A stretch of 64,000 bases of DNA from assembly GCA_002434245.1 (NCBI GenBank), contig DJJR01000080.1, positions 77,132 through 141,131 on the forward strand, written 5' to 3'. Below the pieces are notes generated by a model. It had not been told where the DNA came from. It did not search any database and worked only from the letters and a program-made list of their open reading frames with translations. Positions 49,666 through 57,622 of this stretch are shown here, in pieces. The position numbers were made by a program, and so were the translations under genes. Position 1 is the stretch's first letter, and the number at the start of each line of letters is the position of its first letter. The DNA is from Pelosinus fermentans. GTDB lineage: Bacteria > Bacillota > Negativicutes > DSM-13327.

Positions 49666-50665
49666 ACTTATTGCCCCCCTTTTTCCTCGCTAAATAAAGA
49701 AAAAAAGGCACACCAATCAGAGAGGTAATGACTCCAACCGGAGTCTCGAAGGGATAGTTGAGAAAGCGGCTTACTATATCAGATAAAGCCAAAAATATGG
49801 CCCCTAGTACCCCTGAACAAGGTATGATCCATTTATAATCAGCACCTATAAGGAAACGGACGATATGGGGAATAATCAGACCTACGAAAGCAATTTTGCC
49901 AGCTAAGGCCACAGCACTCCCCGTTAAAAGCATGACAGCAGCTGCAGCCAAGACCTTAACGACAGTAGTCCGCTGCCCCAAGCTGACCGCCACTTCTTCT
50001 CCCAGGGAAAGTACGGTGACAGACCTGGCAATTCGAAGAGCCGCAATCATTCCGACTACTACAAAGGGAATTGCTAATCCTACTTGCTCCGGCTGCAGCT
50101 GATGCAGACGGGCATGATACCAAAAGCCAATATCCTGAGAGATTTGAAAATAGATTGCTAACGCAGAAGCAAAGCTGCTTAGAAAGGTTCCAATAATCGT
50201 TCCTAAGATAGCCAGCCTGACTGGCGATAATCCATTGGGCAATATGGAACCCAAACCAAAGACAATCCCCGCCCCAAGAGCAGATCCGGCAAAGGAAAAT
50301 ATGATCCGCTGCAAATCAGAGGCTTCGGGCAGCAAAATCATACTCAAGGTAACAGCTAAAATTGAACCATCGCTGATACCCATAATTCCGGGAGAAGCCA
50401 GATAATTTCTGGTAATTCCCTGCATCAGCGCCCCGGATACCGCAAGAGCACAGCCAATCAGCATAGTTCCCATCGCTCTGGGTAGACGAGAACTCATAAT
50501 AATCTGGTGATCCACATTGGTGGGATCGAATTGAAATATGGCATTTTGTATTGTCAATACATCAATCTCTTTTGCACCATAGAGTATAGATAAAGCCGCC
50601 ATCAGAAGGATCAACCCTGGAGCTGCCAGCAAAATCATATAAGGAAAATAACGTTTTACATGCAT
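49658..50665 (-). CDS. Iron-siderophore ABC transporter permease (FecC-like)
   Basis: A roughly 335-residue FecCD-family permease. SSRLPRAMGTMLIGCALAVS, LMQGITRNYLASPGIMGISD and KIAFVGLIIPHIVRFLIG mark it. ATG 50665 is preferred; GTG 50674 is also in frame but overlaps the likely GAGTGG box. It follows the binding-protein gene by about 23 bp in the same operon and partners the second permease. Confidence 0.92.
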   Translation of the reverse strand: MHVKRYFPYMILLAAPGLILLMAALSILYGAKEIDVLTIQNAIFQFDPTNVDHQIIMSSRLPRAMGTMLIGCALAVSGALMQGITRNYLASPGIMGISDGSILAVTLSMILLPEASDLQRIIFSFAGSALGAGIVFGLGSILPNGLSPVRLAILGTIIGTFLSSFASALAIYFQISQDIGFWYHARLHQLQPEQVGLAIPFVVVGMIAALRIARSVTVLSLGEEVAVSLGQRTTVVKVLAAAAVMLLTGSAVALAGKIAFVGLIIPHIVRFLIGADYKWIIPCSGVLGAIFLALSDIVSRFLNYPFETPVGVITSLIGVPFFLYLARKKGGNKYA

Positions 50666-50688
50666 TGATTCCACTCACTTTGTACCGT

Positions 50689-51660
50689 TTATTGTGACAA
50701 TTTTTCTATAGCGGCATTTAGAAACTGAATCTTTCCACCAATCGCTACCCCTTGCACCAAGGGATCAACTACATTGATAAATACATTATTATTTTTTACC
50801 GCCTTCATACTCCGCCAAATCGGATTCTGCTGCAAGTCTTTCAATACGTTAGGCTGAGCAGGACTTTCAAGAACGGCATATTGCAAAAAAATATAATCTG
50901 GGTTCATTTCACTGAACTTCTCTAAAGAAATGACCTCCTGTGCTTTGACAGCTTTAATTTCATCTGGGACAGACAAACCTAATTCCCCATACAGTATTTC
51001 ATTAAAAAATACATTGGCTGGATAGACGCCAATATTACCCCCACGAATTCGTATCGCTACCACTTTTTTGTCCCTTACGCCTTCAGGTAAGCGATCTTTG
51101 GCGGCCGCCACATCCTGCTCATATTTTTGCAGCACCTCCTTTGCCTGTTCTTGTTTACCAGTCAATTCGCCAAGAAAAAGGAGATTGGCTTTCCCGTCAA
51201 TGGGAAAATGGGATATAGGAATGGTCGGAGCAATTTTTTTCAATTGCTCTGCCGTAGATGCAGGGAATTTGTCGCTGCTCAAAATGACATCCGGCCTTAT
51301 CTTCAACATTGCTTCAAAGCTAGGCTGCATTCGTTCCCCGATAGGTTTCGCATCTTTCGTAATGTCTGCAAATAAGGCAGGAAACGTCCCACCAATCGTC
51401 ATAACACCAACAGGCTTCACCCCTAAGACTTGCAGATCCTCTAATGCTTCCAGCGCACCAGTAACTACAATTTTGTCAATCTTGTCAGGCAGAACATATT
51501 CTTTTCCAAGATAAGAATAATGTTTTTCTCCTGCCTGCCCCTTTACTGAAACTGTCGCACTTGATTTTGCTTGATATAGCGTCTTATTGACATAAATACC
51601 AGTAATGAGACTGCCAGCGATTACAACCGCCAATCCTAACATCCATACTTTTCTTGTCAT
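50689..51660 (-). CDS. Siderophore ABC transporter substrate-binding protein, no lipobox
   Basis: A 323-residue FecB/FepB-type binding protein: KIVVTGALEALEDLQVLGVK, MLKIRPDVILSSDKFPASTA, VVAIRIRGGNIGVYPAN and IFLQYAVLESPAQPNVLKDL fit the bilobal fold. The N-terminus (MTRKVWMLGLAVVIAGSLIT) is a membrane-type signal, but no cysteine follows, so it is not a lipoprotein. It is either a soluble periplasmic protein or held by an uncleaved helix, which would be unusual for a monoderm and agrees with a diderm host. AAGGAG precedes the ATG. First gene of the operon. Confidence 0.9.
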   Translation of the reverse strand: MTRKVWMLGLAVVIAGSLITGIYVNKTLYQAKSSATVSVKGQAGEKHYSYLGKEYVLPDKIDKIVVTGALEALEDLQVLGVKPVGVMTIGGTFPALFADITKDAKPIGERMQPSFEAMLKIRPDVILSSDKFPASTAEQLKKIAPTIPISHFPIDGKANLLFLGELTGKQEQAKEVLQKYEQDVAAAKDRLPEGVRDKKVVAIRIRGGNIGVYPANVFFNEILYGELGLSVPDEIKAVKAQEVISLEKFSEMNPDYIFLQYAVLESPAQPNVLKDLQQNPIWRSMKAVKNNNVFINVVDPLVQGVAIGGKIQFLNAAIEKLSQ

Positions 51661-51860
51661 GCTATTGCTCCTTACTTTATCTCAGTATGAAAGAAACGTA
51701 TATCCGCTCCTTTCATGAAATTACACTGATTTTATTTCTCAATTAAAGATAGCATTTCTCCTATGAATTCCTTAGAAGGATATTACGATTTTTATAATAA
51801 TATTGTGATATTCAGAAAATAAATGTCTTGCAGAATCCTTGACACACTCACCAAATCTCA

Positions 51861-51889
51861 TTGACAAGCAAGGCAAAGAAGCATACAAT
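51861..51889 (+). promoter_or_regulatory. Promoter of the AraC-type gene
   Basis: TTGACA (51861-51866), a 17-bp spacer and TACAAT (51884-51889). A Fur box lies 17 bp downstream of the -10 box. Confidence 0.7.
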
Positions 51890-51906
51890 AAATAAAATCA
51901 ATAATT

Positions 51907-51919
51907 GATAACGATTATC
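51907..51919. promoter_or_regulatory. Fur box
   Basis: GATAACGATTATC, the 6-1-6 core of the Fur consensus, between the promoter and start codon of the AraC-type regulator and divergent from the siderophore operon. Iron-replete Fur would repress the activator and so the operon indirectly. Confidence 0.7.
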
Positions 51920-51989
51920 GCATTATAACGATCTGCACGATTCTAAAGTCAAAATTAAGAATCCGATCTGATTTTTGGAGGTATGCTGC

Positions 51990-52748
51990 ATGTCGGCTCA
52001 AGAACATATTCGTCAAATCGATACCAAATTCTTTTTGTGTACTCATCTTCCCATTCGGACCTTTGATTTCAACGGAAATCTTATTTATTCCGCTGGCTAT
52101 AACCGAGATATGGAAGATTTTTTTGAACACCATAACATTTTTGAGCAAGTACGCCAGGAACTTGTCACAAAAACTGAGAATTGCATCATTACCATCCCTT
52201 GCTTGGAATCGATTTCTTTCACTGCTTGCTGGGTTTGCAGCAAAAACATCAATTGGGGCTTTCACATCCTAGGCCCTTACACCACTTTGGAAACGGTCAA
52301 TCTCTCCGACATCGTATACAAACCAGCCTATTGCATTCCATACTTAATTACACTGCTGGGCACCATAGCGGCAGATAGTGCGTTTCTGAAGCAAAAAATC
52401 AAGAAATTTAATGACATGCCCTATAGTGCCTATGTCAAAAAATCCATCGATTACCTGAATGCACGCTACCATGAAACAATCACACTATCGGATATTGCAG
52501 CACACCTGAATATCAGCAAATATTATCTTTGCAGCTTATTTAAAAAGGAGACAGGGAAAAATTTTTCTCAATACTTAAATGAGATCCGGATTGAGAAAAG
52601 CAAAGAACTGCTATTGAAGGAAAATTTATCCGTCTTGGATATCGCTCTTTCTGTGGGATTCAATAATCAAAACTACTATAATGTGATGTTTAAAAAGTTC
52701 ATGAATCATACTCCTTTAGAGTTTCGCAACCAACGCAAATCATCATAG
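51990..52748 (+). CDS. AraC-family regulator of the siderophore operon
   Basis: A 252-residue regulator. The C-terminal double helix-turn-helix (ITLSDIAAHLNISKYYLCSL; LSVLDIALSVGFNNQNYYNV; ending MNHTPLEFRNQ) follows an N-terminal sensor of about 140 residues with several Cys (CLESISFTACWVCSKN). ATG 51990 has GGAGG 8 nt upstream. It is divergent from the siderophore uptake operon and preceded by a Fur box, so it is probably an iron- and perhaps siderophore-responsive activator. The C-x-C-like cysteines of the sensor could bind a metal; that is a guess. Confidence 0.87.
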   Translation: MSAQEHIRQIDTKFFLCTHLPIRTFDFNGNLIYSAGYNRDMEDFFEHHNIFEQVRQELVTKTENCIITIPCLESISFTACWVCSKNINWGFHILGPYTTLETVNLSDIVYKPAYCIPYLITLLGTIAADSAFLKQKIKKFNDMPYSAYVKKSIDYLNARYHETITLSDIAAHLNISKYYLCSLFKKETGKNFSQYLNEIRIEKSKELLLKENLSVLDIALSVGFNNQNYYNVMFKKFMNHTPLEFRNQRKSS

Positions 52749-52835
52749 CTGTATTGCAGCTATATCTATTAAAGAATGAGGACAATATTCTGCGCCCTTA
52801 TGACATAATATACATAGCCGTTATGAAACACACAG

Positions 52836-52887
52836 AACACAAAGATGCAGGTAAACGCATCTTTGTGCTTACCTGCATCTTTGTGTT
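52836..52887. repeat. Perfect 19-bp-arm hairpin between convergent genes
   Basis: AACACAAAGATGCAGGTAA (52836-52854) and TTACCTGCATCTTTGTGTT (52869-52887). The 14-nt loop itself contains GCATCTTTGTG, so alternative pairing is possible. It terminates the AraC and monooxygenase genes. A/G-rich wording recalls the GAACCGCAGAG repeats but is distinct. Confidence 0.75.
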
Positions 52888-52930
52888 TGTGTTTCTTACT
52901 ATCTACCTTTGAACCATGGCATTTAGTCTG

Positions 52931-53227
52931 TCAGAAGCTTATTTCGTCGGACTGATAAAGCTCAATAGTTGTTTTTTCAGCCAACAGGTTAGCTGATTTT
53001 TGCCGCCATTCATTAAGATGAGGTGTTTTAAGATGTTCTACAAGAGCATCTTTGTCTGCCCATTTCTCTACAAAAGCGCAGCGATTGCCGTCATATGGAT
53101 CATCCAGCAGCTCATAACTTATACATTTCTCTTCTTTTCGGGTGGCTGCAATCACGTCTTTTGCCAGAGCGAATAGTTCAGCCTTTTTTCCGGGTTTCAG
53201 CGTTTGTCTTGCAATTACAATTACCAT
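52931..53227 (-). CDS. Antibiotic biosynthesis monooxygenase (ABM)-domain protein, putative quinol monooxygenase
   Basis: A 98-residue ferredoxin-like-fold protein: MVIVIARQTLKPGKKAELFA, CISYELLDDPYDGNR, FVEKWADKDALVEHLKTPHL. This matches the YgiN/ABM family, small dimers acting on quinols or of unknown role. AAGGAG precedes the ATG. It is on the same strand as, and about 125 bp downstream of, the Crp/Fnr gene. Confidence 0.87.
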   Translation of the reverse strand: MVIVIARQTLKPGKKAELFALAKDVIAATRKEEKCISYELLDDPYDGNRCAFVEKWADKDALVEHLKTPHLNEWRQKSANLLAEKTTIELYQSDEISF

Positions 53228-53351
53228 GAGAGATCTCCTTATTTTGAATTAAGCAATACCATCTTTCTCTATGTACTCTTTTCCATTAGCAGGAATATTC
53301 CTGCAGCACCACTTCATCCGCCAGAAAAATTTCTATTTCAAATACGCCGGC

Positions 53352-54044
53352 TCACTCCGCTCCTCTTCTTAACAGGGCAAGATTATTAATTTTAACTGAC
53401 GTCCGATAAAATTCGATGATGCCCTCATCACGCATACGGCCTAGCTCCCGGGAAAGTGCCGTACGGGAAACGCTGAGGAAATCAGCTAATTCATTGCGTT
53501 TTAAGGGCAAAACAAAGGTATTTTTTTGATTGATCTTATATTGCTCAAGAAGATAAATACTTATTTTCTCCCGCATACCTTTTATCGCTAAATATTCTAC
53601 TCTTTGATTCAGCATCAATGCCTTCGTTGATAAAAGCACCAGTATGTTTTTAATCAGTTGTTTATAGCCTCCACAAGCTTGAGTGCATTCACCGATTATT
53701 TTCTCAGGGGGTAAAAACATCACTGCGCATGTACTTTGTGCAGAAACCGATGCCGGCCAATGCTTTCTTGGTGAGAAAGCGATCATTTCTCCAAACAACT
53801 CTCCCGGACCAATCACCGTCATGATAACACGGCTGCCTGACGCACTTTCTTTGATGATTGCTGCCTCTCCTGATAACAAGATACCCAAACCCGTATAGGG
53901 TTCACCCTGGACAGCAATATAGCTGTTTTTGTTATAGGTATTGATTTTAGGCTTTAGACAATCTAACATGATATCTAGCTGACTCGGTGAAATATCATGA
54001 AAAATCGGCGATGAGACCAAAATTTTTACTATATTTGCATCCAA
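53352..54044 (-). CDS. Crp/Fnr-family transcriptional regulator
   Basis: A 230-residue regulator with an N-terminal cyclic-nucleotide-like beta barrel (YIAVQGEPYTGLGILLSGEA; VIGPGELFGEMIAFSPRKHW) and a C-terminal helix-turn-helix (ELADFLSVSRTALSRELGRM). Start TTG 54044 follows GAGGTGAGG. No Fnr-type N-terminal cysteine set is present; Cys residues at CTQACGG are in the barrel-to-helix region. It is divergent from a ferredoxin-like gene, with a perfect palindrome 21 bp upstream of its own start and a similar site before the ferredoxin gene. It likely autoregulates and controls the partner. Effector unknown. Confidence 0.87.
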   Translation of the reverse strand: MDANIVKILVSSPIFHDISPSQLDIMLDCLKPKINTYNKNSYIAVQGEPYTGLGILLSGEAAIIKESASGSRVIMTVIGPGELFGEMIAFSPRKHWPASVSAQSTCAVMFLPPEKIIGECTQACGGYKQLIKNILVLLSTKALMLNQRVEYLAIKGMREKISIYLLEQYKINQKNTFVLPLKRNELADFLSVSRTALSRELGRMRDEGIIEFYRTSVKINNLALLRRGAE

Positions 54045-54064
54045 ATGTTCCTCACCTCACTTTA

Positions 54065-54080
54065 GGTAGCTATAGCTACC
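54065..54080. promoter_or_regulatory. Candidate Crp/Fnr operator, copy 1
   Basis: GGTAGCTATAGCTACC, a perfect 16-bp palindrome just upstream of the TTG start of the Crp/Fnr gene, in the position of an autoregulatory site. Confidence 0.6.
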
Positions 54081-54130
54081 GATTTTTCACCTCTATTGTA
54101 TTACAGTTAGGTATAAGAATTCAATGAATA

Positions 54131-54273
54131 TGTAGTCTCTCGGAATATCTCATTTAGGACGGCAAAGGATGAGCATAGCTAACGCTTCGCCGTTATACTT
54201 AACCTACGCTTATAGTTATGCTCATCCTTTGCCTGTTTGTGGCTATAGATAGTTGTTCTCGAAAGAGACTACA
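54131..54273. repeat. Nested palindromic element (MITE-like) upstream of the ferredoxin gene
   Basis: Outer arms TGTAGTCTCT (54131-54140) and AGAGACTACA (54264-54273); inner 17-bp arms GGCAAAGGATGAGCATA (54161-54177) and TATGCTCATCCTTTGCC (54217-54233). ATA flanks both outer ends. No ORF inside. It resembles a miniature inverted-repeat element or a large leader fold. Confidence 0.65.
54239..54252. promoter_or_regulatory. Candidate Crp/Fnr operator, copy 2
   Basis: GTGGCTATAGATAG matches GTAGCTATAGCTAC of copy 1 at 11 of 14 positions, about 45 bp upstream of the ferredoxin-like gene and inside the nested palindrome. Confidence 0.45.
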
Positions 54274-54296
54274 ATATCCCTTAGGAGGAATATACG

Positions 54297-54986
54297 ATGC
54301 AACTTCGAAAAGTTAGTAAAATCGATGAAGAAAAATGCACCGGATGCGGGATTTGCACCCAAACCTGTCATGAAGGTGCTTTGCAATTAGTCAATGGTAA
54401 AGCTAAATTGATTTCAGCCTCCCAATGCGACGGTCTGGGGATCTGCTTGCCAGTATGTCCAAATGGTGCGATTACCCTGGAAGAACAGCCTGTTACAGCT
54501 GCCCCTGCCAGTGCTCCGGTAAATACAGCATTTCAATGCCCGGGAAGCCGTTCCAACCGAATTGAAAGAAAAATGGCTGGCAGCCAACTGCCAGAGCAAA
54601 CAATCGTGCCACAATCCCAATTACAACAATGGCCTTGTCAGATCAAACTTATTCCTACCACTGCCAGTTATTTTGACAATGCTCATGTTTTGATTGCCGC
54701 AGATTGTACCGCATATGCCTATGCTAATATTCATCACGATTTTATGCGTGATAAAATTACCCTAATTGGCTGTCCAAAGCTGGATGACGGCAATTATGCC
54801 GACAAGCTGAAAGAAATCTTCCAATCCAATACCATCAGCAGCATCACCGTATTGCGGATGGAAAAGCCTTGCTGCAGCGGTTTGGTAAATGCTGCTCGGG
54901 AAGCATTAGAAAACAGCGGCAAGTCCATTCCCTTTGACTTTGTAATCATCGGGGTTGACGGCAGTATTGTCAGTACACAACACTAA
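54297..54986 (+). CDS. Ferredoxin-like 4Fe-4S protein with degenerate second cluster and C-terminal domain
   Basis: A 229-residue protein. The first cluster motif is complete (C14, C17, C20, C24). The second, CDGLGICLPVCPNGA, has Leu at the usual second Cys position (47), leaving C44, C50 and C54, so it may hold a [3Fe-4S] cluster or use another ligand. A low-complexity Ala/Pro linker (about 65-80) leads to a C-terminal domain with VLIAADCTAYAYANIHHDFM and ITVLRMEKPCCSGL, whose cysteines may bind another centre. AGGAGG precedes the ATG. It is divergent from a Crp/Fnr gene and is probably its target. Electron carrier or sensor; partner unknown. Confidence 0.83.
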   Translation: MQLRKVSKIDEEKCTGCGICTQTCHEGALQLVNGKAKLISASQCDGLGICLPVCPNGAITLEEQPVTAAPASAPVNTAFQCPGSRSNRIERKMAGSQLPEQTIVPQSQLQQWPCQIKLIPTTASYFDNAHVLIAADCTAYAYANIHHDFMRDKITLIGCPKLDDGNYADKLKEIFQSNTISSITVLRMEKPCCSGLVNAAREALENSGKSIPFDFVIIGVDGSIVSTQH

Positions 54987-55013
54987 GAGTAACAATATAA
55001 AGTACACCCTCAC

Positions 55014-55057
55014 TGCTGGAGTTTATTACAATTGAAATAAACTCCAGCAAATTTTTC
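55014..55057 (+). terminator. Terminator of the ferredoxin-like gene
   Basis: TGCTGGAGTTTATT (55014-55027) and AATAAACTCCAGCA (55036-55049), perfect 14-bp arms, then ATTTTTC. Confidence 0.85.
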
Positions 55058-55096
55058 TTTACTCTGCTGGAGTTATCTTTATCCAATCGGTTAATA

Positions 55097-55531
55097 CTAA
55101 ACCGAATCAAAATTATTATTTAATTTCTTTAATAAACGCAGAAAGACTTTCTGTTCTTCAACGGAAAAACCCTTATAGGCTGTTCGATATACCTCATTTG
55201 AGATCCCACTGAACTTTGTCTGCATTTGCTTGCCCTTCTCCGTAAGCATGATATATGTAACTCTCTTATCCATTTGATTTTTTTCTCTTGTGATATAGCC
55301 TAAATCCATTAGTTTATTTACTAATGGTGTTATCGTTGATTTGTCCTTGCCGATTGTTTTGGCTATTTGCTTCATAGTTAACTTATCATGATTTTCATAA
55401 AGGGCGGTAAGAATATTTCCATGAGACGGAATCAAATCATCCAATCCATTTTTCTGTAGTTGCTTTTCAATAAAGTGTAACATTTTATCTTTCGTTCTAC
55501 TGATAAAGTAGACGATGTATTTATCCTTCAT
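55097..55531 (-). CDS. MarR-family transcriptional regulator
   Basis: A 144-residue regulator. The winged helix is visible in GNILTALYENHDKLTMKQIA, IGKDKSTITPLVNKLMDLGY and KRVTYIMLTEKGKQMQ. ATG 55531 with GAGG upstream is the likely start; the frame is open to 55576 with weak sequence. It is divergent from a quinone-oxidoreductase gene whose promoter carries a 20-bp palindrome, the probable operator. The effector may be an electrophile or phenolic compound, by family analogy only. Confidence 0.87.
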   Translation of the reverse strand: MKDKYIVYFISRTKDKMLHFIEKQLQKNGLDDLIPSHGNILTALYENHDKLTMKQIAKTIGKDKSTITPLVNKLMDLGYITREKNQMDKRVTYIMLTEKGKQMQTKFSGISNEVYRTAYKGFSVEEQKVFLRLLKKLNNNFDSV

Positions 55532-55635
55532 AATAACAACCTCATAATGAATAGTAATTCTATATCGGATAACCATTGTAATTATAGTACTACGTAAAAT
55601 CCTATGTCAATATGAAATCTTCTTTAAAAACCGAT

Positions 55636-55668
55636 ATAGTTTGACACAAAACTATTATCTGTTATAAT
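55636..55668 (+). promoter_or_regulatory. Promoter and MarR-type operator of the quinone-oxidoreductase gene
   Basis: TTGACA (55641-55646), a 16-bp spacer and TATAAT (55663-55668). The palindrome ATAGTTTGACACAAAACTAT (55636-55655) overlaps the -35 box, with perfect 7-bp arms. Confidence 0.75.
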
Positions 55669-55711
55669 GTTTTTAATAAACTTTGTTCAATTAGGAAAGG
55701 AAAGTGAATCT

Positions 55712-56713
55712 ATGTCTATCACCCATTTTAAAGCCATGTTAGTAACAGAGAATACGGATGCTACATTTTCAAGAGAAATTATCAATAGAGAGCTTACTGC
55801 CCTTCCAGAGGGAGAAGTTTTAATTCAGGTGAAATATTCTTCTTTAAATTATAAGGATGCCCTATCTGCCTCTGGCAATAAGGGCGTGACAAGGAAATAT
55901 CCTCATACTCCAGGCATCGACGCCGCAGGAATTATTGTAAAAAGCAGTAATGAAAAATTCCATACTGGGGATGAAGCCCTGGTTACAGGTTATGATTTAG
56001 GCATGAATACATCTGGCGGCTATGGCCAGTATATTAGAGTACCTGCAGATTGGGTAGTTAAGTTACCTGAGAATCTTTCATTACGAGAAAGTATGATCTA
56101 CGGCACTGCCGGCTTTACGGCTGCTCTTTCTGTCTATAAAATGATACATGGAGGTATCAAACCCGATGCAGGAAATATCCTGGTAACGGGAGCAACAGGC
56201 GGCGTAGGCAGTATTGCAGTGAGCATCTTACATAAGCTTGGCTACAGTGTGATTGCAGCTACTGGTAAAGCCCAGGCCAAAGAGATGTTATTACAACTCG
56301 GCGCCAAAGATATCATCTTAAGAGAAGAGCTTAATGATCAATCAGGACGAATCCTTTTAAAAGGAAATTGGGCCGGAGTTATTGACACCGTTGGCGGAAA
56401 TATGTTAGCCACTGCGTTAAAATCTACTAACTATGGCGGCAGTGTAACGTGCTGCGGAAATGTAGCCTCTCCTGAGTTATTAACTTCTGTCTATCCATTT
56501 ATCTTAAGAGGCATCACTCTATACGGAGTGGATTCCGTAATGTGTCCTATGGATTTGCGTTTGGAACTCTGGTCTTTACTCGCAAATGACTGGAAACCTA
56601 TTCAGTTGGAACAAAATGTCGAAGAAGTATCATTAGAGGGCTTAGACAAAAAAATTGACTTGATCCTGCAGGGAAAACTCCAAGGCAGAACCATTGTCAA
56701 TCTTGATTTGTAA
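55712..56713 (+). CDS. YhdH/YhfP-type quinone oxidoreductase (zinc-free MDR superfamily)
   Basis: A 333-residue NADPH-dependent medium-chain reductase. SSLNYKDALSASGNKGVTRK and YPHTPGIDAAGIIV are the N-terminal signature of the YhdH/acryloyl-CoA reductase branch, and ILVTGATGGVGSIAVSILHK is the nucleotide fold. No structural-zinc cysteine set. Likely reduces electrophilic enones or acryloyl-CoA. ATG 55712 lies after a GGAAAGG-like site; the frame extends to 55667. It is controlled by the divergent MarR gene through the overlapping operator. A half copy of the dispersed repeat begins 3 bp after the stop. Confidence 0.9.
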   Translation: MSITHFKAMLVTENTDATFSREIINRELTALPEGEVLIQVKYSSLNYKDALSASGNKGVTRKYPHTPGIDAAGIIVKSSNEKFHTGDEALVTGYDLGMNTSGGYGQYIRVPADWVVKLPENLSLRESMIYGTAGFTAALSVYKMIHGGIKPDAGNILVTGATGGVGSIAVSILHKLGYSVIAATGKAQAKEMLLQLGAKDIILREELNDQSGRILLKGNWAGVIDTVGGNMLATALKSTNYGGSVTCCGNVASPELLTSVYPFILRGITLYGVDSVMCPMDLRLELWSLLANDWKPIQLEQNVEEVSLEGLDKKIDLILQGKLQGRTIVNLDL

Positions 56714-56716
56714 ACA

Positions 56717-56768
56717 CCCTCAGCGTCCCTCTCTGTGGTCTCTGCGTTCTCTGTGGTTCAATATTCCC
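56717..56768. repeat. GAACCGCAGAG-type repeat, half copy (right arm)
   Basis: CCCTCAGCGTCCCTCTCTGT, then CTCTGCG and CTGTGGTTCAATATTCCCC, matches the right arms of copies 1-3 (GGTTCAAT end). No left arm is present. Confidence 0.65.
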
Positions 56769-56849
56769 CTAAAAAACTTATACAATTAAATATAGCAAAA
56801 ACGAGGTGCGGCTTTTATGCCGTCCTCGTTTTTTTCTACAATATACAAT

Positions 56850-57269
56850 TTATATAGCATCTGATTTTATCGAACATTGTTTTGCGTAATGCTCAATAAT
56901 CTCTCTTCGGCGAATGATCCCGATAAAAATTCCGCTGTCATCCACCACGGGAACAAAATTTTGTACGATGGCTAAGGAAAGCAGTCCTTCTATTTGCGCA
57001 TTCACACGCACTGGGGTATTGATGATCCGCCAAGGAATTTCTTTTATCATAACCCGCTCTGTATCAGCAAAGGTTAAGCCTGGTGTATTTTTCATTTTCC
57101 ATAGTAAATCCCCTTCGGTAATTGTCCCGGCATATTTACCATCCTCATCAATGAGCGGAACAGCCGTATAACGATGATATTCCATTTTTTCAAGGGCCTG
57201 CCGCATTGTACTATTCACTGGCAAATAAACGACTTCATTTTTGGGAATCAGGAAAAATGCAATGTTCAT
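56850..57269 (-). CDS. CBS-domain pair protein
   Basis: A 139-residue protein made of two CBS domains (about 10-65: VNSTMRQALEKMEYHRYTAV; about 75-130: VRVNAQIEGLLSLAIVQNFV then IIRRREIIEHY). It probably binds an adenine nucleotide as a sensor. AGGAGG precedes the ATG. It is a stand-alone module with no fused effector; the role is not determinable. Confidence 0.85.
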   Translation of the reverse strand: MNIAFFLIPKNEVVYLPVNSTMRQALEKMEYHRYTAVPLIDEDGKYAGTITEGDLLWKMKNTPGLTFADTERVMIKEIPWRIINTPVRVNAQIEGLLSLAIVQNFVPVVDDSGIFIGIIRRREIIEHYAKQCSIKSDAI

Positions 57270-57515
57270 GGAAAAGAATCCTCCAACTTCGATTTAGTTC
57301 CTGCTTGCTGCATAAAATTGTCTTTATGACAATACCTTGCTTATTCTACACGATCCATCATTTTCCCTCGTTTTTTAATGACTTTTTTCTCAACGCAATC
57401 TTTTCTTTCCCTTACAAAAAATATACAGATTTAACATTTGAAATGACACCGAAAGTAATGTAATCGCAAAAGATTTCGTTGGCGGTGTTCATTTTAAACT
57501 GTAATCCATACATAG

Positions 57516-57554
57516 CAAAAAACTCCCTAAAACATTATGTTTAGGGAGTTTTTT
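57516..57554. terminator. Bidirectional hairpin in the CBS-DUF362 gap
   Basis: AAAAACTCCCTAAA pairs with TTTAGGGAGTTTTT around CATTATG. A second stem, CGCCTGCTCAT (57569-57579) with ATGAGCAGGCG (57587-57597), lies closer to the DUF362 stop. The rest of 57270-57622 holds no gene. Confidence 0.7.
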
Positions 57555-57622
57555 AAGTCATGCCGAAACGCCTGCTCATCCATTTCATGAGCAGGCGCCT
57601 CTAGGATCATCATTATTGATCT

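Noticed and set aside
52836..52887. Hairpin as a member of the GAACCGCAGAG repeat family
   Set aside because: Similar A/G-rich wording but the arm sequence differs and the GGTTC end is absent.
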